A DNA stretch of 64,000 nucleotides, taken from CAWHXG01 sp963833235. Its GTDB lineage: Bacteria > Pseudomonadota > Alphaproteobacteria > Rhodobacterales > Rhodobacteraceae. The stretch covers positions 186,001-250,000 of the forward strand of contig CAWHXG010000003.1 in assembly GCA_963833235.1 (NCBI GenBank). The letters run 5' to 3'. Shown here piece by piece: positions 34,060 to 43,325 of this stretch. The notes beneath the pieces are model-generated. The model saw only the letters and a program-made list of their open reading frames with translations, searched no databases and had not been told where the DNA came from. The position numbers were made by a program, and so were the translations under genes. Within the stretch, counting starts at the first letter, position 1. Every line of letters starts with the position of its first letter.

Positions 34060-35625
34060 ATGAAGCACCTCTTGACCGGGGGCCTCTTCGCCGCCCTCAC
34101 GCTGCTTGTCGCACCACTGGCCGCAATCGCCCAGGGCACGCCACCCGGCGTCCTCGTCGTCGGGCAGATCGCCGAGCCGAAATCGCTCGACCCCCATGCG
34201 GTGACGGCGGTGAACGATTTCCGCATCTTGCTCAACCTCTACGACGGGCTCGTGCGCTATGCCGACGGCACGCTGGAGGTGGAACCGGCCCTGGCCACCG
34301 ACTGGACGATCTCGGAGGACGGGACGACCTACACCTTCACCCTACGCGAGGACGTAACCTTCCACGACGGATCTGCGCTGACCGCCGAGGTGGTGAAGTT
34401 CAACTTCGACAGGATGCTGAACGAGGATCACCCCTACCACGAGACCGGCCCCTTCCCGCTGGCGTTCTTCTTCTCGGCCGTGCAGGAGGTGCGCGCGGTG
34501 GATGACCTGACCGTCGAGTTCACGCTCGATGGCCCCTATGCGCCCTTCCTCAGCAACCTTGCCTATCCCACCGGGCTGATCGTCAGCCAGGCCGCGGTGG
34601 AGGAGCACGGGCCCGAGTTCGGGCGCAATCCCTCCGGCACCGGCGCGTTCCGTTTCGCCGAGTGGAACCCCAACGCCCTCGTCGCCGTCGAGGCCAACCC
34701 CGATCACTGGGAGGGTGCGCCGGGGCTTCAGGCGGCGATCTTCCGGCCCATCACCGACAGCAACACGCGCACGGCCGAGATGATGTCGGGCGGGCTCGAC
34801 GTGATGGTCGAGGTGCCCCCCGACACGCTGACCCAGATGCGCGGCGACGCGGCCTTCACGATCCATGAGCAGGCCGGCCCGCATCTGTGGTTCCTGATCC
34901 TGAATGCCAAGGAAGGGCCCTTTGCCGACAAGCTGGTGCGCCAGGCCGCGAACTACGCCGTCGACAAGCAGGCGCTGGTCGACAACATCCTGCAGGGCAC
35001 CGCCGAGGTCGCCGCGGGACCGACCCCGCCGGCCTTTGCCTGGGCCTACAACGAGGCGTTGCAGCCCTATCCCCACGACCCCGAGAAGGCGCGCGCGCTA
35101 CTGGAGGAGGCGGGATACGACGGCAGCCCGGTCACCTTCCTCGTCACCGAAGGCGGCTCCGGCATGCTCGATCCGGTGGCGATGGGCACCGCGATCCAGG
35201 CCGATCTGCAGGAGGTCGGCATGGAGGTCGAGATCCAGACCTACGAGTGGAACACGTTCCTCGGCGAGGTGAATGCCGGCCTCGAAGGCAGGGCCGACAT
35301 GGCCGAGATGGCGTGGATGACCAACGACCCCGACACCCTGCCCTTCCTGGCGCTACGCACCGAGGCGTGGCCGGATCAGGGCGGCTTCAACTCGGGCTAC
35401 TACAGCAACGCGCAGGTCGACACGCTGCTGGAGCAGGCTCGCACGGAGACCGACCAGGACGCCCGCGCGGAGCTTTACAAGGAGATGCAGGAGATCGTGC
35501 AGGAGGACGCGCCCTGGGTCTTCGTCGCCAACTGGAAACAGAACGCCGTCACCGCCGCGGGCGTCGAAGGCTTCGCGTTGCAGCCCTCGTTCTTCCTGAT
35601 CCTGAAGGACGTCACCAAAGAATGA
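34060..35625 (+). CDS. ABC transporter substrate-binding protein, family 5 (peptide/nickel type)
   Basis: 521 residues with signal peptide MKHLLTGGLFAALTLLVAPL. Family 5 features: LVVGQIAEPKSLDPHAVTAV, LYDGLVRYADGTLEVEPALA, TYTFTLREDVTFHDGSALTA and NPSGTGAFRFAEWNPNALV. Periplasmic receptor for a peptide-like or small organic ligand. It starts the operon with two permease and two ATPase functions downstream, and a divergent M20 amidohydrolase upstream. A hairpin (35634) separates it from the first permease. Gap 33913-34059 shows no clear regulatory site. Confidence 0.92.
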   Translation: MKHLLTGGLFAALTLLVAPLAAIAQGTPPGVLVVGQIAEPKSLDPHAVTAVNDFRILLNLYDGLVRYADGTLEVEPALATDWTISEDGTTYTFTLREDVTFHDGSALTAEVVKFNFDRMLNEDHPYHETGPFPLAFFFSAVQEVRAVDDLTVEFTLDGPYAPFLSNLAYPTGLIVSQAAVEEHGPEFGRNPSGTGAFRFAEWNPNALVAVEANPDHWEGAPGLQAAIFRPITDSNTRTAEMMSGGLDVMVEVPPDTLTQMRGDAAFTIHEQAGPHLWFLILNAKEGPFADKLVRQAANYAVDKQALVDNILQGTAEVAAGPTPPAFAWAYNEALQPYPHDPEKARALLEEAGYDGSPVTFLVTEGGSGMLDPVAMGTAIQADLQEVGMEVEIQTYEWNTFLGEVNAGLEGRADMAEMAWMTNDPDTLPFLALRTEAWPDQGGFNSGYYSNAQVDTLLEQARTETDQDARAELYKEMQEIVQEDAPWVFVANWKQNAVTAAGVEGFALQPSFFLILKDVTKE

Positions 35626-35633
35626 TCCGGCAC

Positions 35634-35665
35634 GGCCGGCGGCGGAGGCTCCGCATGCCGGCCGG
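35634..35665. terminator. hairpin between binding-protein gene and permease gene
   Basis: CGGCCGGC (35634-35641) pairs with GCCGGCCG (35658-35665); inside the loop GCGGA (35643-35647) pairs with TCCGC (35651-35655). It begins eight bases after the binding-protein stop, with no U-run. Position suggests an RNA-stabilising or attenuating element favouring the binding-protein message. Confidence 0.5.
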
Positions 35666-35724
35666 AACCGCTCGGCGCCGCCTGCTGTACGGCCCCCCGG
35701 GTTCGGCAAGGATGTGAATTGCCC

Positions 35725-36669
35725 ATGGCCGCCTACATCGCCCGACGCCTCTTCGCGATTGTCCCGATCCTTCTGGGACTGACGCTGATCGTGTTCCTGA
35801 TCATGGCGCTGATCCCCGGCGATCCGGCAACCGCGATCCTCGGATCCTTTGCCACGCCCGAGAACGTCGCGAAGCTGAACCGCGACCTTGGCCTCGATCG
35901 CTCCCTGCCCGAGCAATACCTGATCTGGCTCGGCAACCTTGCGCAGGGCGATCTGGGCCGGTCCTACAGCCTTAACCGCCCGGTGCTGGACGAGGTGCTG
36001 GAACGCTTCGGCGCGACGATGATCCTGGCCGGCACGTCGCTGATCCTGTGCACGATCTTAGGGCTGATCGCGGGCGTGGTCAGCGCGGTGCGGCAATACG
36101 GGCTGACCGACCGGCTGGTGACCTTCGCGGTGCTGCTGGGCATCTCCATCCCCTCCTTCTGGCTCGGTCTGATCTTCATCCTGGTCTTTGCGGTCGCGCT
36201 GCGCTGGTTCCCCGCATCCGGCATGTTCGCGATCTACGGCGGCGGTGGGCTGCTGGACCTCGCGCACCATCTTTTCCTACCGGCGCTGACCCTATCCATC
36301 GTCGCCACCGGCGTCGTCGCCCGGCTGACGCGGACGGCCATGCTGGAGGTGCTGCGGCAGGACTTCATCCGCACCGCCCGCGCCAAGGGGCTGAGCGAGG
36401 CACGGGTGATCTGGCGGCACGCGTTCAAGGCGGCGCTGGTGGGCGTGATCCCGGTCATCGGCATCCAGGCGGGCTTCGTGCTCGGCGGGGCCGTCTACAT
36501 AGAGACGGTGTTCCAGTGGCCCGGCATCGGGTCGATGCTGGTCACCGCGATATCCACCCGCGATCTGCTCTTGGTGCAGGGGGGCGTGCTGGTGGTGGCC
36601 GCGGCCTACGTGCTCTTCAACCTCGCGGCGGACGTGGTGCAGACCCTCGTCGATCCGCGGCTGCGCTGA
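35725..36669 (+). CDS. ABC transporter permease, DppB type
   Basis: 314 residues from ATG 35725; a TTG two codons upstream is less likely. Six membrane segments, starting AAYIARRLFAIVPILLGLTL. The N-terminal periplasmic signature GDPATAILGSFATPENV and the cytoplasmic EAA loop (FIRTARAKGLSEARVIWRHA) are typical of DppB/OppB. It overlaps the next start at 36669 (TGATG). Confidence 0.92.
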   Translation: MAAYIARRLFAIVPILLGLTLIVFLIMALIPGDPATAILGSFATPENVAKLNRDLGLDRSLPEQYLIWLGNLAQGDLGRSYSLNRPVLDEVLERFGATMILAGTSLILCTILGLIAGVVSAVRQYGLTDRLVTFAVLLGISIPSFWLGLIFILVFAVALRWFPASGMFAIYGGGGLLDLAHHLFLPALTLSIVATGVVARLTRTAMLEVLRQDFIRTARAKGLSEARVIWRHAFKAALVGVIPVIGIQAGFVLGGAVYIETVFQWPGIGSMLVTAISTRDLLLVQGGVLVVAAAYVLFNLAADVVQTLVDPRLR

Positions 36670-38594
36670 TGGCCGACGCCGCAATGCCTGCGCCCGCCGC
36701 GCCCCGCGCCGCCCGTCCCGGAGCCTGGGCCTTGCTGCGCCGCAACACGCTGGCGACGGGCGGGCTCGCGATCCTCGCCGCCATCGTCCTTCTTGCGCTC
36801 GCGGCGCCGATCCTGCCGCTGCCAGACCCCGACGCGACGGCGCTGAGCGAAAGGCTGCTGCGCCCCGGGGCGCCCGGGCACCTGCTGGGCACCGATGCGC
36901 TTGGCCGCGATCTGCTGAGCCGGCTGATCTGGGGCACCCGCATCAGCCTCGCGGTGGGGCTGAGTGCCACGGTCATCGCCGCCGTCGCGGGCTCGATCAT
37001 CGGGCTGGTCGCGGGCTATGCCGGCGGCCGGGTGGATGCGATCCTGATGCGCGGGATCGATATGGTCATGGCCTTCCCCTATATCCTGCTGGCGCTGGCG
37101 ATCGTCGCGGTGCTCGGCCCCGGCCTGCTCAACGCACTCTTCGCCATCGCCATCGTCAACGTGCCGTTCTTCGCGCGCAACATCCGAGGCGTCACGCTGG
37201 GCCTCTCGCGACGCGAATTCGTCGATGCAGCGCGGCTGAGCGGCATGGGCGACGCGCGGATCCTCTTCACCGAGGTGCTGCCCAACGTCCTGCCGGTGAT
37301 CGTCGTCACCATGTCGACCACCATCGGCTGGATGATCCTCGAGACGGCCGGCCTCAGCTTCCTCGGCCTCGGCGCACAGCCGCCGCAGGCCGACCTCGGC
37401 TCGATGCTGGGCGAGGGGCGCAAGGTGCTCTTCACCGCGCCGCATGTCTCCATCGTCCCGGGGCTGATGATCCTGGCGCTGGTGATGGCGATCAACCTGC
37501 TTGGCGACGGCGTGCGCGATGTGCTCGATCCGCGCCTGCGCTCGGGCGCGCTCAGCCGCCCGGTGGCGCGTACCGCCATCGACCGGGAGGGCGCCGTTCC
37601 CGAAGCGCGACATCCGCAGGCCGTGCTTGAGATCGCCGGCCTGCAAACCCAGTTCCGCACCGGGGGCCGGGTGCTGCGGGCGGTCGGCGGGGTTGATCTG
37701 CATCTGGCGCCGGGCGAATGCCTCGGCCTGGTGGGCGAAAGCGGCTCCGGCAAGTCGGTCACCGCGATGTCGGTGATGGGGCTGGTGCCATCGCCGCCCG
37801 GCGTGATCGCCGGCGGCGCCGCGCGGCTGGAGGGGCGCGACCTTTTCGCGCTGCCCGACGCGGCGATCCGCGGGCTGCGCGGCCGCGCAGTGGCGCACGT
37901 CTTCCAGGACCCGCTCGGCACGCTGCACCCGCTCTACACCATCGGCGCGCAGCTGCGGGAAGCGATCACCGCCCATGCCCCGATGCCGCGCGCGAAGGCC
38001 GAGGCGCGGGCGGTGGAACTCTTGCGCCTTGTCCGCATTCCCAACCCCGCCGAGCGGATGAAGGCCTATCCGCATGAGCTCTCGGGCGGGCTGCGGCAGC
38101 GGGTCTGCATCGCGATGGGCCTGGCGAACGATCCCGCCGTGCTCATCGCCGACGAGCCGACGACCGCCCTCGACGTCACCGTCCAGGCACAGGTCCTTGC
38201 CCTCATGGACCGGCTGCGCCGCGACAAGGGCACCGCGATCCTCTTCATCACCCACGATTTCGGGATCGTCTCGGCCATCTGCGACCGTGTGGCGGTGATG
38301 TATGCCGGCCGGATCGTCGAGGCGGGGCCGACGGAGGCTGTGCTGGCGGCGCCGGCGCATCCCTACACCGCGCTGCTCATCGCCTGCGTCCCGGTGCTGG
38401 GCGAACCCGAACGGCGGCTGGATGCGATCGCCGGGCGCCCGCCGATGGTCGATGCCCTGCCCCGCGGCTGTGCCTTCGCACCGCGCTGCCCGCGCGCCGA
38501 GGCGGATTGCCGCGCCTCGCCGATCCCGATGCTGGAGCGGGACGACGGGCGCACCATGCGTTGCCTGCATCCGCTAGAGGCCGGGAATGTCTGA
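36669..38594 (+). CDS. ABC transporter permease-ATPase fusion (DppC-DppD type)
   Basis: 641 residues in one uninterrupted frame. Residues 1 to about 290 are a DppC permease (WALLRRNTLATGGLAILAAI; EAA loop FVDAARLSGMGDARILFTEV). After a linker around 295-315 comes a complete DppD ATPase: Walker A GLVGESGSGKSV (about residue 356), signature LSGGLRQRV, Walker B VLIADEPTTALDV, switch FITHDFG, and the oligopeptide C-terminal CAFAPRCPRAEADCRAS, whose cysteines in some family members bind an Fe-S cluster. Start overlaps the DppB stop; the end overlaps the DppF gene by eight bases. Confidence 0.92.
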   Translation: MADAAMPAPAAPRAARPGAWALLRRNTLATGGLAILAAIVLLALAAPILPLPDPDATALSERLLRPGAPGHLLGTDALGRDLLSRLIWGTRISLAVGLSATVIAAVAGSIIGLVAGYAGGRVDAILMRGIDMVMAFPYILLALAIVAVLGPGLLNALFAIAIVNVPFFARNIRGVTLGLSRREFVDAARLSGMGDARILFTEVLPNVLPVIVVTMSTTIGWMILETAGLSFLGLGAQPPQADLGSMLGEGRKVLFTAPHVSIVPGLMILALVMAINLLGDGVRDVLDPRLRSGALSRPVARTAIDREGAVPEARHPQAVLEIAGLQTQFRTGGRVLRAVGGVDLHLAPGECLGLVGESGSGKSVTAMSVMGLVPSPPGVIAGGAARLEGRDLFALPDAAIRGLRGRAVAHVFQDPLGTLHPLYTIGAQLREAITAHAPMPRAKAEARAVELLRLVRIPNPAERMKAYPHELSGGLRQRVCIAMGLANDPAVLIADEPTTALDVTVQAQVLALMDRLRRDKGTAILFITHDFGIVSAICDRVAVMYAGRIVEAGPTEAVLAAPAHPYTALLIACVPVLGEPERRLDAIAGRPPMVDALPRGCAFAPRCPRAEADCRASPIPMLERDDGRTMRCLHPLEAGNV

Positions 38595-39549
38595 ACCGGT
38601 CCTGCAGATAGAGAACGTGGCCCGCATCTTCGGCGGCGGGCGGCGGCTGTTGGGCGGACCGGCGCCTGCCGTTCATGCGGTGCAGGACGTCAGCCTGACC
38701 GTCCGCCGCGGCGAGACGCTGGGCATCGTCGGCGAAAGCGGCTGCGGCAAGTCCACGCTAGCGCGGCTGATGGTGGGGCTCGACAGGCCGACCCGGGGAA
38801 CGCTGCGCCTTTACGGTCGGGCACATGGCACCGGCCCCGAGATGGCGCGGCATGTGCAGTACGTCTTCCAGGACCCGCTCGCCTCGCTCAACCCGCGCAA
38901 GCGCATTCGACAGATCCTGGAGGCGCCGATGATCCATCTGCTCGGTCTCGATCCGCCGGCGCGCGCGGCGAAGCTGACGGAGGTGATAGAGGCGGTGAAC
39001 CTGGCGCCCGACTTTCTCGATCGCTATCCGCACGAGTTCTCCGGCGGGCAGGCGCAACGCATCGGCATCGCCCGGGCGCTGGCCGCCGAGCCGAAGATGA
39101 TCGTGCTCGACGAACCCGTCAGCGCGCTCGACGTCAGCGTGCAGGCGCAGGTGCTGAACCTGCTGAGCGCGCTCAAGGCGCGGCTGTCGCTGACCTATGT
39201 GTTCATCAGCCACGACCTGTCGGTGGTCGAAGCCGTCTCGGACAGGGTCGCGGTGATGTATTTCGGTCGGCTGGTCGAGATCGGCCCGGCCCGCGCGGTC
39301 TTCACGGCTGCGCGTCACCCCTATACGCATCTGCTGCTGCGCTCAGCCCCGGCGCCCGGACGGCGGGCCCTCGTTTCCGAGGATGCCGAGACGGAGCTGC
39401 CCGATCCCTACGATCCGCCGCCCGGCTGCGCCTTCGCCCCCCGCTGCCCGCAAGCGACCGATCTCTGCCGCACCGAGCGGCCGCGGCTGGAACCGGCGGG
39501 AGGGACGCACCGCGCCGCCTGCCACCACCCGCACGGGAGAGCGGCCTAG
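38587..39549 (+). CDS. ABC transporter ATP-binding protein, DppF type
   Basis: 320 residues. Walker A GIVGESGCGKST, Q-loop QYVFQDPLASLNPRKRI, signature FSGGQAQRIGIARALA, Walker B MIVLDEPVSALDVSVQ, switch FISHDLSVVEA, and the oligopeptide C-terminal block GCAFAPRCPQATDLC. It pairs with the ATPase half of the preceding fusion protein. Converges on the DhaKL gene with a four-base overlap. Confidence 0.92.
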   Translation: MSEPVLQIENVARIFGGGRRLLGGPAPAVHAVQDVSLTVRRGETLGIVGESGCGKSTLARLMVGLDRPTRGTLRLYGRAHGTGPEMARHVQYVFQDPLASLNPRKRIRQILEAPMIHLLGLDPPARAAKLTEVIEAVNLAPDFLDRYPHEFSGGQAQRIGIARALAAEPKMIVLDEPVSALDVSVQAQVLNLLSALKARLSLTYVFISHDLSVVEAVSDRVAVMYFGRLVEIGPARAVFTAARHPYTHLLLRSAPAPGRRALVSEDAETELPDPYDPPPGCAFAPRCPQATDLCRTERPRLEPAGGTHRAACHHPHGRAA

Positions 39550-41183
39550 CCCTGCCCCCGATCCTCGGCCAGCCCCTCGAAAAGCAGCGCCACCGCTTCG
39601 GCGCCCGGGTCGTTGTGCCCGGCCAGCTTGTCTTCCGAGATGTAGCTGGCGCGCCCTGCCTTGGCCTTGGTGATCTGCGCCGTCGCGTCCGCCCCCTGCC
39701 GCGCCGCCTGGGCGGCGGCCGCAAGGCCCTGCGGCAGGGCTTCGAGCGCCGGTAACAGCGCGTCGATCATCGTGCGGTCGCCCGGCGCCGCGCCGCCCAC
39801 CTGCCGCACCCGGTCGAGCCCGGCGCGCAGGGCCTCCACTGGCGTCGCCCCGCCGGCGGAGGCATCGCCGGCCGCGGTAAAGTAGATCGCCAGCAGCACG
39901 CCCGAGGACCCGCCCATCGTCTGGCTCAGCTCCGTCCCGATTGCCCGGAAGAGTTGTGTGAGATCGGCCAGGGGCAGCCGGTCGCGGGCGCCGTCCAGCG
40001 CCCAGGCCGCGCCAGACAGGGTGCTGCCCGTATCCCCGTCGCCGGACTTGGCGTCGAGCCCGTTCAGCTCGCTCTCGGCCATGATCAGGATCTCGCAGCA
40101 GCGCGAGACCAGCCCGCCATGGGCGGCATCCTCCGAAGCGATCGGCTGCACCGGGGCCAGTCCATCCGGCATAGGGCGCACCTCGATCCCGGCCAGCTCG
40201 TGGCAGCCGGGCCAGGTCGCCGGGGCCGCCGGCGCCATCAACGCCGCGATATCGCCCTCGTTCGCCGGCAGGAGCGACAAGGAGAACCCCTGCATGTCCA
40301 TCGAAGTCATCATCTCGGCAGGGCCGATCATGTGCGAGATCCGCTCGCCGAGCCACGATTTCACGAGATCCTCCGCCAGGATCGACATCTCGAGCGGCGT
40401 GGTGCCGCCGAGGTTGTTGAGGAGGGCCACGTACCGCCCTTCCTCCTCCAACAACGGCTCGAGCTTGTCGCAGATATGCGCCATGGCGGAACTGGAGGAG
40501 GCGAAATCGACCTGCTCCACCCCGGCCTCGCCGTGAATGCCAAGGCCCAGCTCGGCCTTGCCCGGCGGAATCCGATCCTCCTTGGGAGATCCAGGTACGG
40601 TACAGGTATCAAGCGACATGCCGAGGCTCACGGCGCCCGCGATCACCCGATCTGCCGCCGCCCGCACGGCAGCCAGATCCGCACCGTCCTCGGCCGCGGC
40701 GCCCGCGATCTTGTGGACGAAGAGCGTGCCCGCGATGCCGCGGGCCTGCGGCAGGTCGGGCAGCGCGATATCGTCGTCGACGATCACCATTTCGACCTTC
40801 AGGCCGAACGCGCGGGCCCGTTCGGCCGCCAGCCCAAAGTTCAGCCGGTCGCCCGTGTAGTTCTTCACGATCAGCAGGCAGCCGGCATCGCCCGTCACCG
40901 CGAGGATCCCCGCCAGCACGGCATCGACCGAAGGGCTGGCGAAGACGTCGCCGCAGACAGCCGCGGTAAGCATCCCGCGGCCCACGAAGCCCGCATGCGC
41001 CGGCTCGTGCCCCGATCCGCCGCCGGAGACCAGCGCCACGCGGTCCCGCTCCCAGTCGCTACGCAGGACCACGCGAATGTGGGGATACCCGTCGAGCCGC
41101 GCCAGCGTTCCGCCGGAGCCGCGCAGCATCCCGTCGATGGCTTCCGTAACGACCGCCTCGCGGGCGTTTATGAATTGCGGCAT
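39546..41183 (-). CDS. dihydroxyacetone kinase-type DhaK-DhaL fusion kinase
   Basis: 545 residues. The N-terminal DhaK domain has LVSGGGSGHEPAHAGFVGRG and the substrate-linking histidine in LGLGIHGEAG (H217). The C-terminal DhaL domain from about residue 355 has the magnesium/ATP loop LDAKSGDGDTGSTLSGAAW and QTMGGSSGVLLAIYF. Single-chain ATP-dependent kinases of this type phosphorylate dihydroxyacetone or four-carbon ketoses such as erythrulose. Last gene of the LacI-controlled polyol operon, nine bases after the ATPase stop, so a triose or tetrulose from the imported polyol is the probable substrate. Confidence 0.9.
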   Translation of the reverse strand: MPQFINAREAVVTEAIDGMLRGSGGTLARLDGYPHIRVVLRSDWERDRVALVSGGGSGHEPAHAGFVGRGMLTAAVCGDVFASPSVDAVLAGILAVTGDAGCLLIVKNYTGDRLNFGLAAERARAFGLKVEMVIVDDDIALPDLPQARGIAGTLFVHKIAGAAAEDGADLAAVRAAADRVIAGAVSLGMSLDTCTVPGSPKEDRIPPGKAELGLGIHGEAGVEQVDFASSSSAMAHICDKLEPLLEEEGRYVALLNNLGGTTPLEMSILAEDLVKSWLGERISHMIGPAEMMTSMDMQGFSLSLLPANEGDIAALMAPAAPATWPGCHELAGIEVRPMPDGLAPVQPIASEDAAHGGLVSRCCEILIMAESELNGLDAKSGDGDTGSTLSGAAWALDGARDRLPLADLTQLFRAIGTELSQTMGGSSGVLLAIYFTAAGDASAGGATPVEALRAGLDRVRQVGGAAPGDRTMIDALLPALEALPQGLAAAAQAARQGADATAQITKAKAGRASYISEDKLAGHNDPGAEAVALLFEGLAEDRGQG

Positions 41184-41192
41184 GTGTCCTCC

Positions 41193-42191
41193 TCAGGCGA
41201 CGCGCCGGCCGGCGGCGTCGAAATACAGCGGCGCGCGGGGTCGGATGCCGATGGTCTGGCCAGGCCGCACGCCGGAATGGGCGTCGGCCAGCGTGACCAC
41301 CTCGTGCCCCGCAAGGTTCAGGTGCAGGCGGGTCTGGTCGCCAAGATGCTCGACCCGGCGCACGACCGCCTCCGCCCCCTCCCCCGCCTCGATATGCTCG
41401 GGCCGCAGGCCGATGGTCACCGCCCCGCGCGGCGTCCCACCGCCGAAGACGCCCACGGGCAGCGCATTTATGCGCGGCATCCCCAAGCGCGTGGCGACAT
41501 AGAGGCTGACGGGGTTCTCGTAGATCTCGCGAGGCGTGCCGACCTGCACGAGCCGCCCGTGATCCAGCACGCCCACATGGGTCGCCATCGTCATCGCCTC
41601 GATCTGGTCGTGGGTGACGTAAAGCAGCGTGGCGTTCAGGCTGGAATGGATGCGCTTCAGCTCCACCCGCAACTCGCTGCGCAGCTTCGCGTCGAGCGAG
41701 CTCAGCGGTTCGTCCATCAGGTGGATCGCGGGGTCGCGCACCAGCGCCCGGCCGATGCTGACGCGCTGCATTTCGCCGCCCGACAGAGCCGTCGCCTTGT
41801 TGTCGAGCTTCGACGAGATGCGCAGGACCTCGGCGACCTCGCCAACCTTCCGCGCGATCCGGTCATCAGGCCAACGCAGCACCGGCGAGCGCAGCGGAAA
41901 GGCCAGGTTCTCGCGCACGGTGAGGTGCGGATAGAGGCTGTATTGCTGGAAGACCATCGCCACGTCGCGTTGCGCGGGGCTCTCGGCACGCACGTCGCGC
42001 CCGCCGATATGAATGCTGCCGGCATCGGGCTTCTCCAGCCCCGCGATCAGCCGCAGCGTCGTGGTCTTGCCCGCGCCGGTCGGGCCCAGGAGCACCACAA
42101 AGCTGCCGTCGGGGATGTCCAGCGTCACGCCCTCCACCCCGATCTCGCGGCCGAACGTCTTGCTGATGCCGCTCAGGCGCACCTCAGCCAT
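41193..42191 (-). CDS. carbohydrate ABC transporter ATP-binding protein (MalK/UgpC type)
   Basis: 332 residues. Walker A LLGPTGAGKTTTLRLIAGLE, signature ALSGGEMQRVSIGRALV, Walker B IHLMDEPLSSLDAKLR, switch LYVTHDQIEAMTMA, then a C-terminal TOBE/OB regulatory domain (GLRPEHIEAGEGA). One of two ATPases in this operon; its start overlaps the end of the other by eight bases. The canonical LSGGE signature contrasts with its partner. Confidence 0.92.
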   Translation of the reverse strand: MAEVRLSGISKTFGREIGVEGVTLDIPDGSFVVLLGPTGAGKTTTLRLIAGLEKPDAGSIHIGGRDVRAESPAQRDVAMVFQQYSLYPHLTVRENLAFPLRSPVLRWPDDRIARKVGEVAEVLRISSKLDNKATALSGGEMQRVSIGRALVRDPAIHLMDEPLSSLDAKLRSELRVELKRIHSSLNATLLYVTHDQIEAMTMATHVGVLDHGRLVQVGTPREIYENPVSLYVATRLGMPRINALPVGVFGGGTPRGAVTIGLRPEHIEAGEGAEAVVRRVEHLGDQTRLHLNLAGHEVVTLADAHSGVRPGQTIGIRPRAPLYFDAAGRRVA

Positions 42192-43281
42192 GGGCCAGCG
42201 CCCTCTCGTTCAGCTTCGACCTCAGCGCCCGGCCGCCCTGCGCCTCGAAGAGCGTGATCGTCGCGGGGTCAAGATGCAGCCCCGCGATGTCGCCCGGGCG
42301 GATGGTGCGCTCGGATCCGGTGCGCGCCTTCAGGTCTCCGTGCGGTGTGGCCAGCGTGACGATCTGGGTGGTACCGAGATACTCCGCCGCCAGTACCTCG
42401 CCGCGGAAGGCGCCCTCGTCGGACAGGCGGATGTGCTCGGGCCGCACGCCCAGCACGAGGTCGCCCTGCCGCCCCTCGATCTGCCGCGGCACCGCGAAGC
42501 GATGCTCGCCAAGGCCCACCTCCTGCGCACCGGGGGCGACCTGCCCGCGGAACCGCAGGAAGTTCATCGCCGGCGCACCGATGAAGTTGGCCACGAAGAG
42601 GCTGGCGGGCATGTCGTAGATGTCCTGGGGCGCGCCGAACTGCTCGACCCGCCCCTCGTTCATCACCACGATCTTGTCGCCCATCTGCATCGCCTCCAGC
42701 TGATCGTGGGTGACGTAGACGGTGGTGGCGCCCATGCGGTCGTGCAGCGCGCGCAGCTCCTCTGCCATGCGCTCGCGGAACTCCGCGTCAAGCGCACCCA
42801 GCGGTTCGTCCATCAGGAAGGCCTTCGGCTCGCGCACGATGGCGCGTCCCAGGGACACACGCTGCCGGTCGCCCGAGGAAAGCCCGCCCACCGGCCGCGA
42901 GAGGATATCCTCGATGCCGAGGATGCCCGCGACCTCGGCGACCTTGGCCGCCACGGCCGCGGCCTTCATCCCCTGGCTGACCAGCGGATAGGAAAGGTTC
43001 CGCCTCACGTTCATGTGCGGGTAGAGCGCGAACATCTGGAAGACGAAGGCGATGTCGCGCTTCGAGGCCGGCACCTGCGCCACGTCCTCCCCATCCAGCA
43101 GGATCTGCCCCGATGTCGGCAGCTCCAATCCCGCGATCATCCGCAGGGTGGTGGTCTTGCCACAGCCCGAGGGGCCGAGCAGCATGAAGAACTCTCCGTC
43201 GGCGATCGTGAAGCTGGAGCCCTCCACCGCCGTGAAATCGCCGAATTCCTTGCGCAGGTCGCGAATGACGATCTCAGCCAT
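42184..43281 (-). CDS. carbohydrate ABC transporter ATP-binding protein with variant signature motif
   Basis: 365 residues from ATG 43279-43281 (MAEIVIRDLRKEFGDFTAVE); a GTG nine bases upstream is less likely. Walker A LLGPSGCGKTTTLRMIAGLE, Walker B AFLMDEPLGALDAEFRERM, switch VYVTHDQLEAMQMGDK and a TOBE domain (GVRPEHIRLSDEG). The ABC signature reads LSSGDRQRVSLGRAI, with Ser in place of the second signature Gly. Together with the LSGGE-bearing partner it suggests an asymmetric ATPase dimer like the paired ATPases of glycerol-type GlpST transporters. Confidence 0.92.
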   Translation of the reverse strand: MAEIVIRDLRKEFGDFTAVEGSSFTIADGEFFMLLGPSGCGKTTTLRMIAGLELPTSGQILLDGEDVAQVPASKRDIAFVFQMFALYPHMNVRRNLSYPLVSQGMKAAAVAAKVAEVAGILGIEDILSRPVGGLSSGDRQRVSLGRAIVREPKAFLMDEPLGALDAEFRERMAEELRALHDRMGATTVYVTHDQLEAMQMGDKIVVMNEGRVEQFGAPQDIYDMPASLFVANFIGAPAMNFLRFRGQVAPGAQEVGLGEHRFAVPRQIEGRQGDLVLGVRPEHIRLSDEGAFRGEVLAAEYLGTTQIVTLATPHGDLKARTGSERTIRPGDIAGLHLDPATITLFEAQGGRALRSKLNERALAHG

Positions 43282-43325
43282 GGGCGGCACTCAGGGGGCC
43301 GAAAGGGGCGCGCGCGATCATGCCG

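Noticed and set aside
36606..38570. 654-residue minus-strand frame antisense to the permease-ATPase fusion
   Set aside because: Composition of a shadow frame (His, Arg, Asp, Gln rich), no recognisable motif, no ribosome site.
39954..42257. 767-residue plus-strand frame across DhaKL and the ATPase gene
   Set aside because: Shadow of two strongly identified minus-strand genes; low-complexity charged composition.
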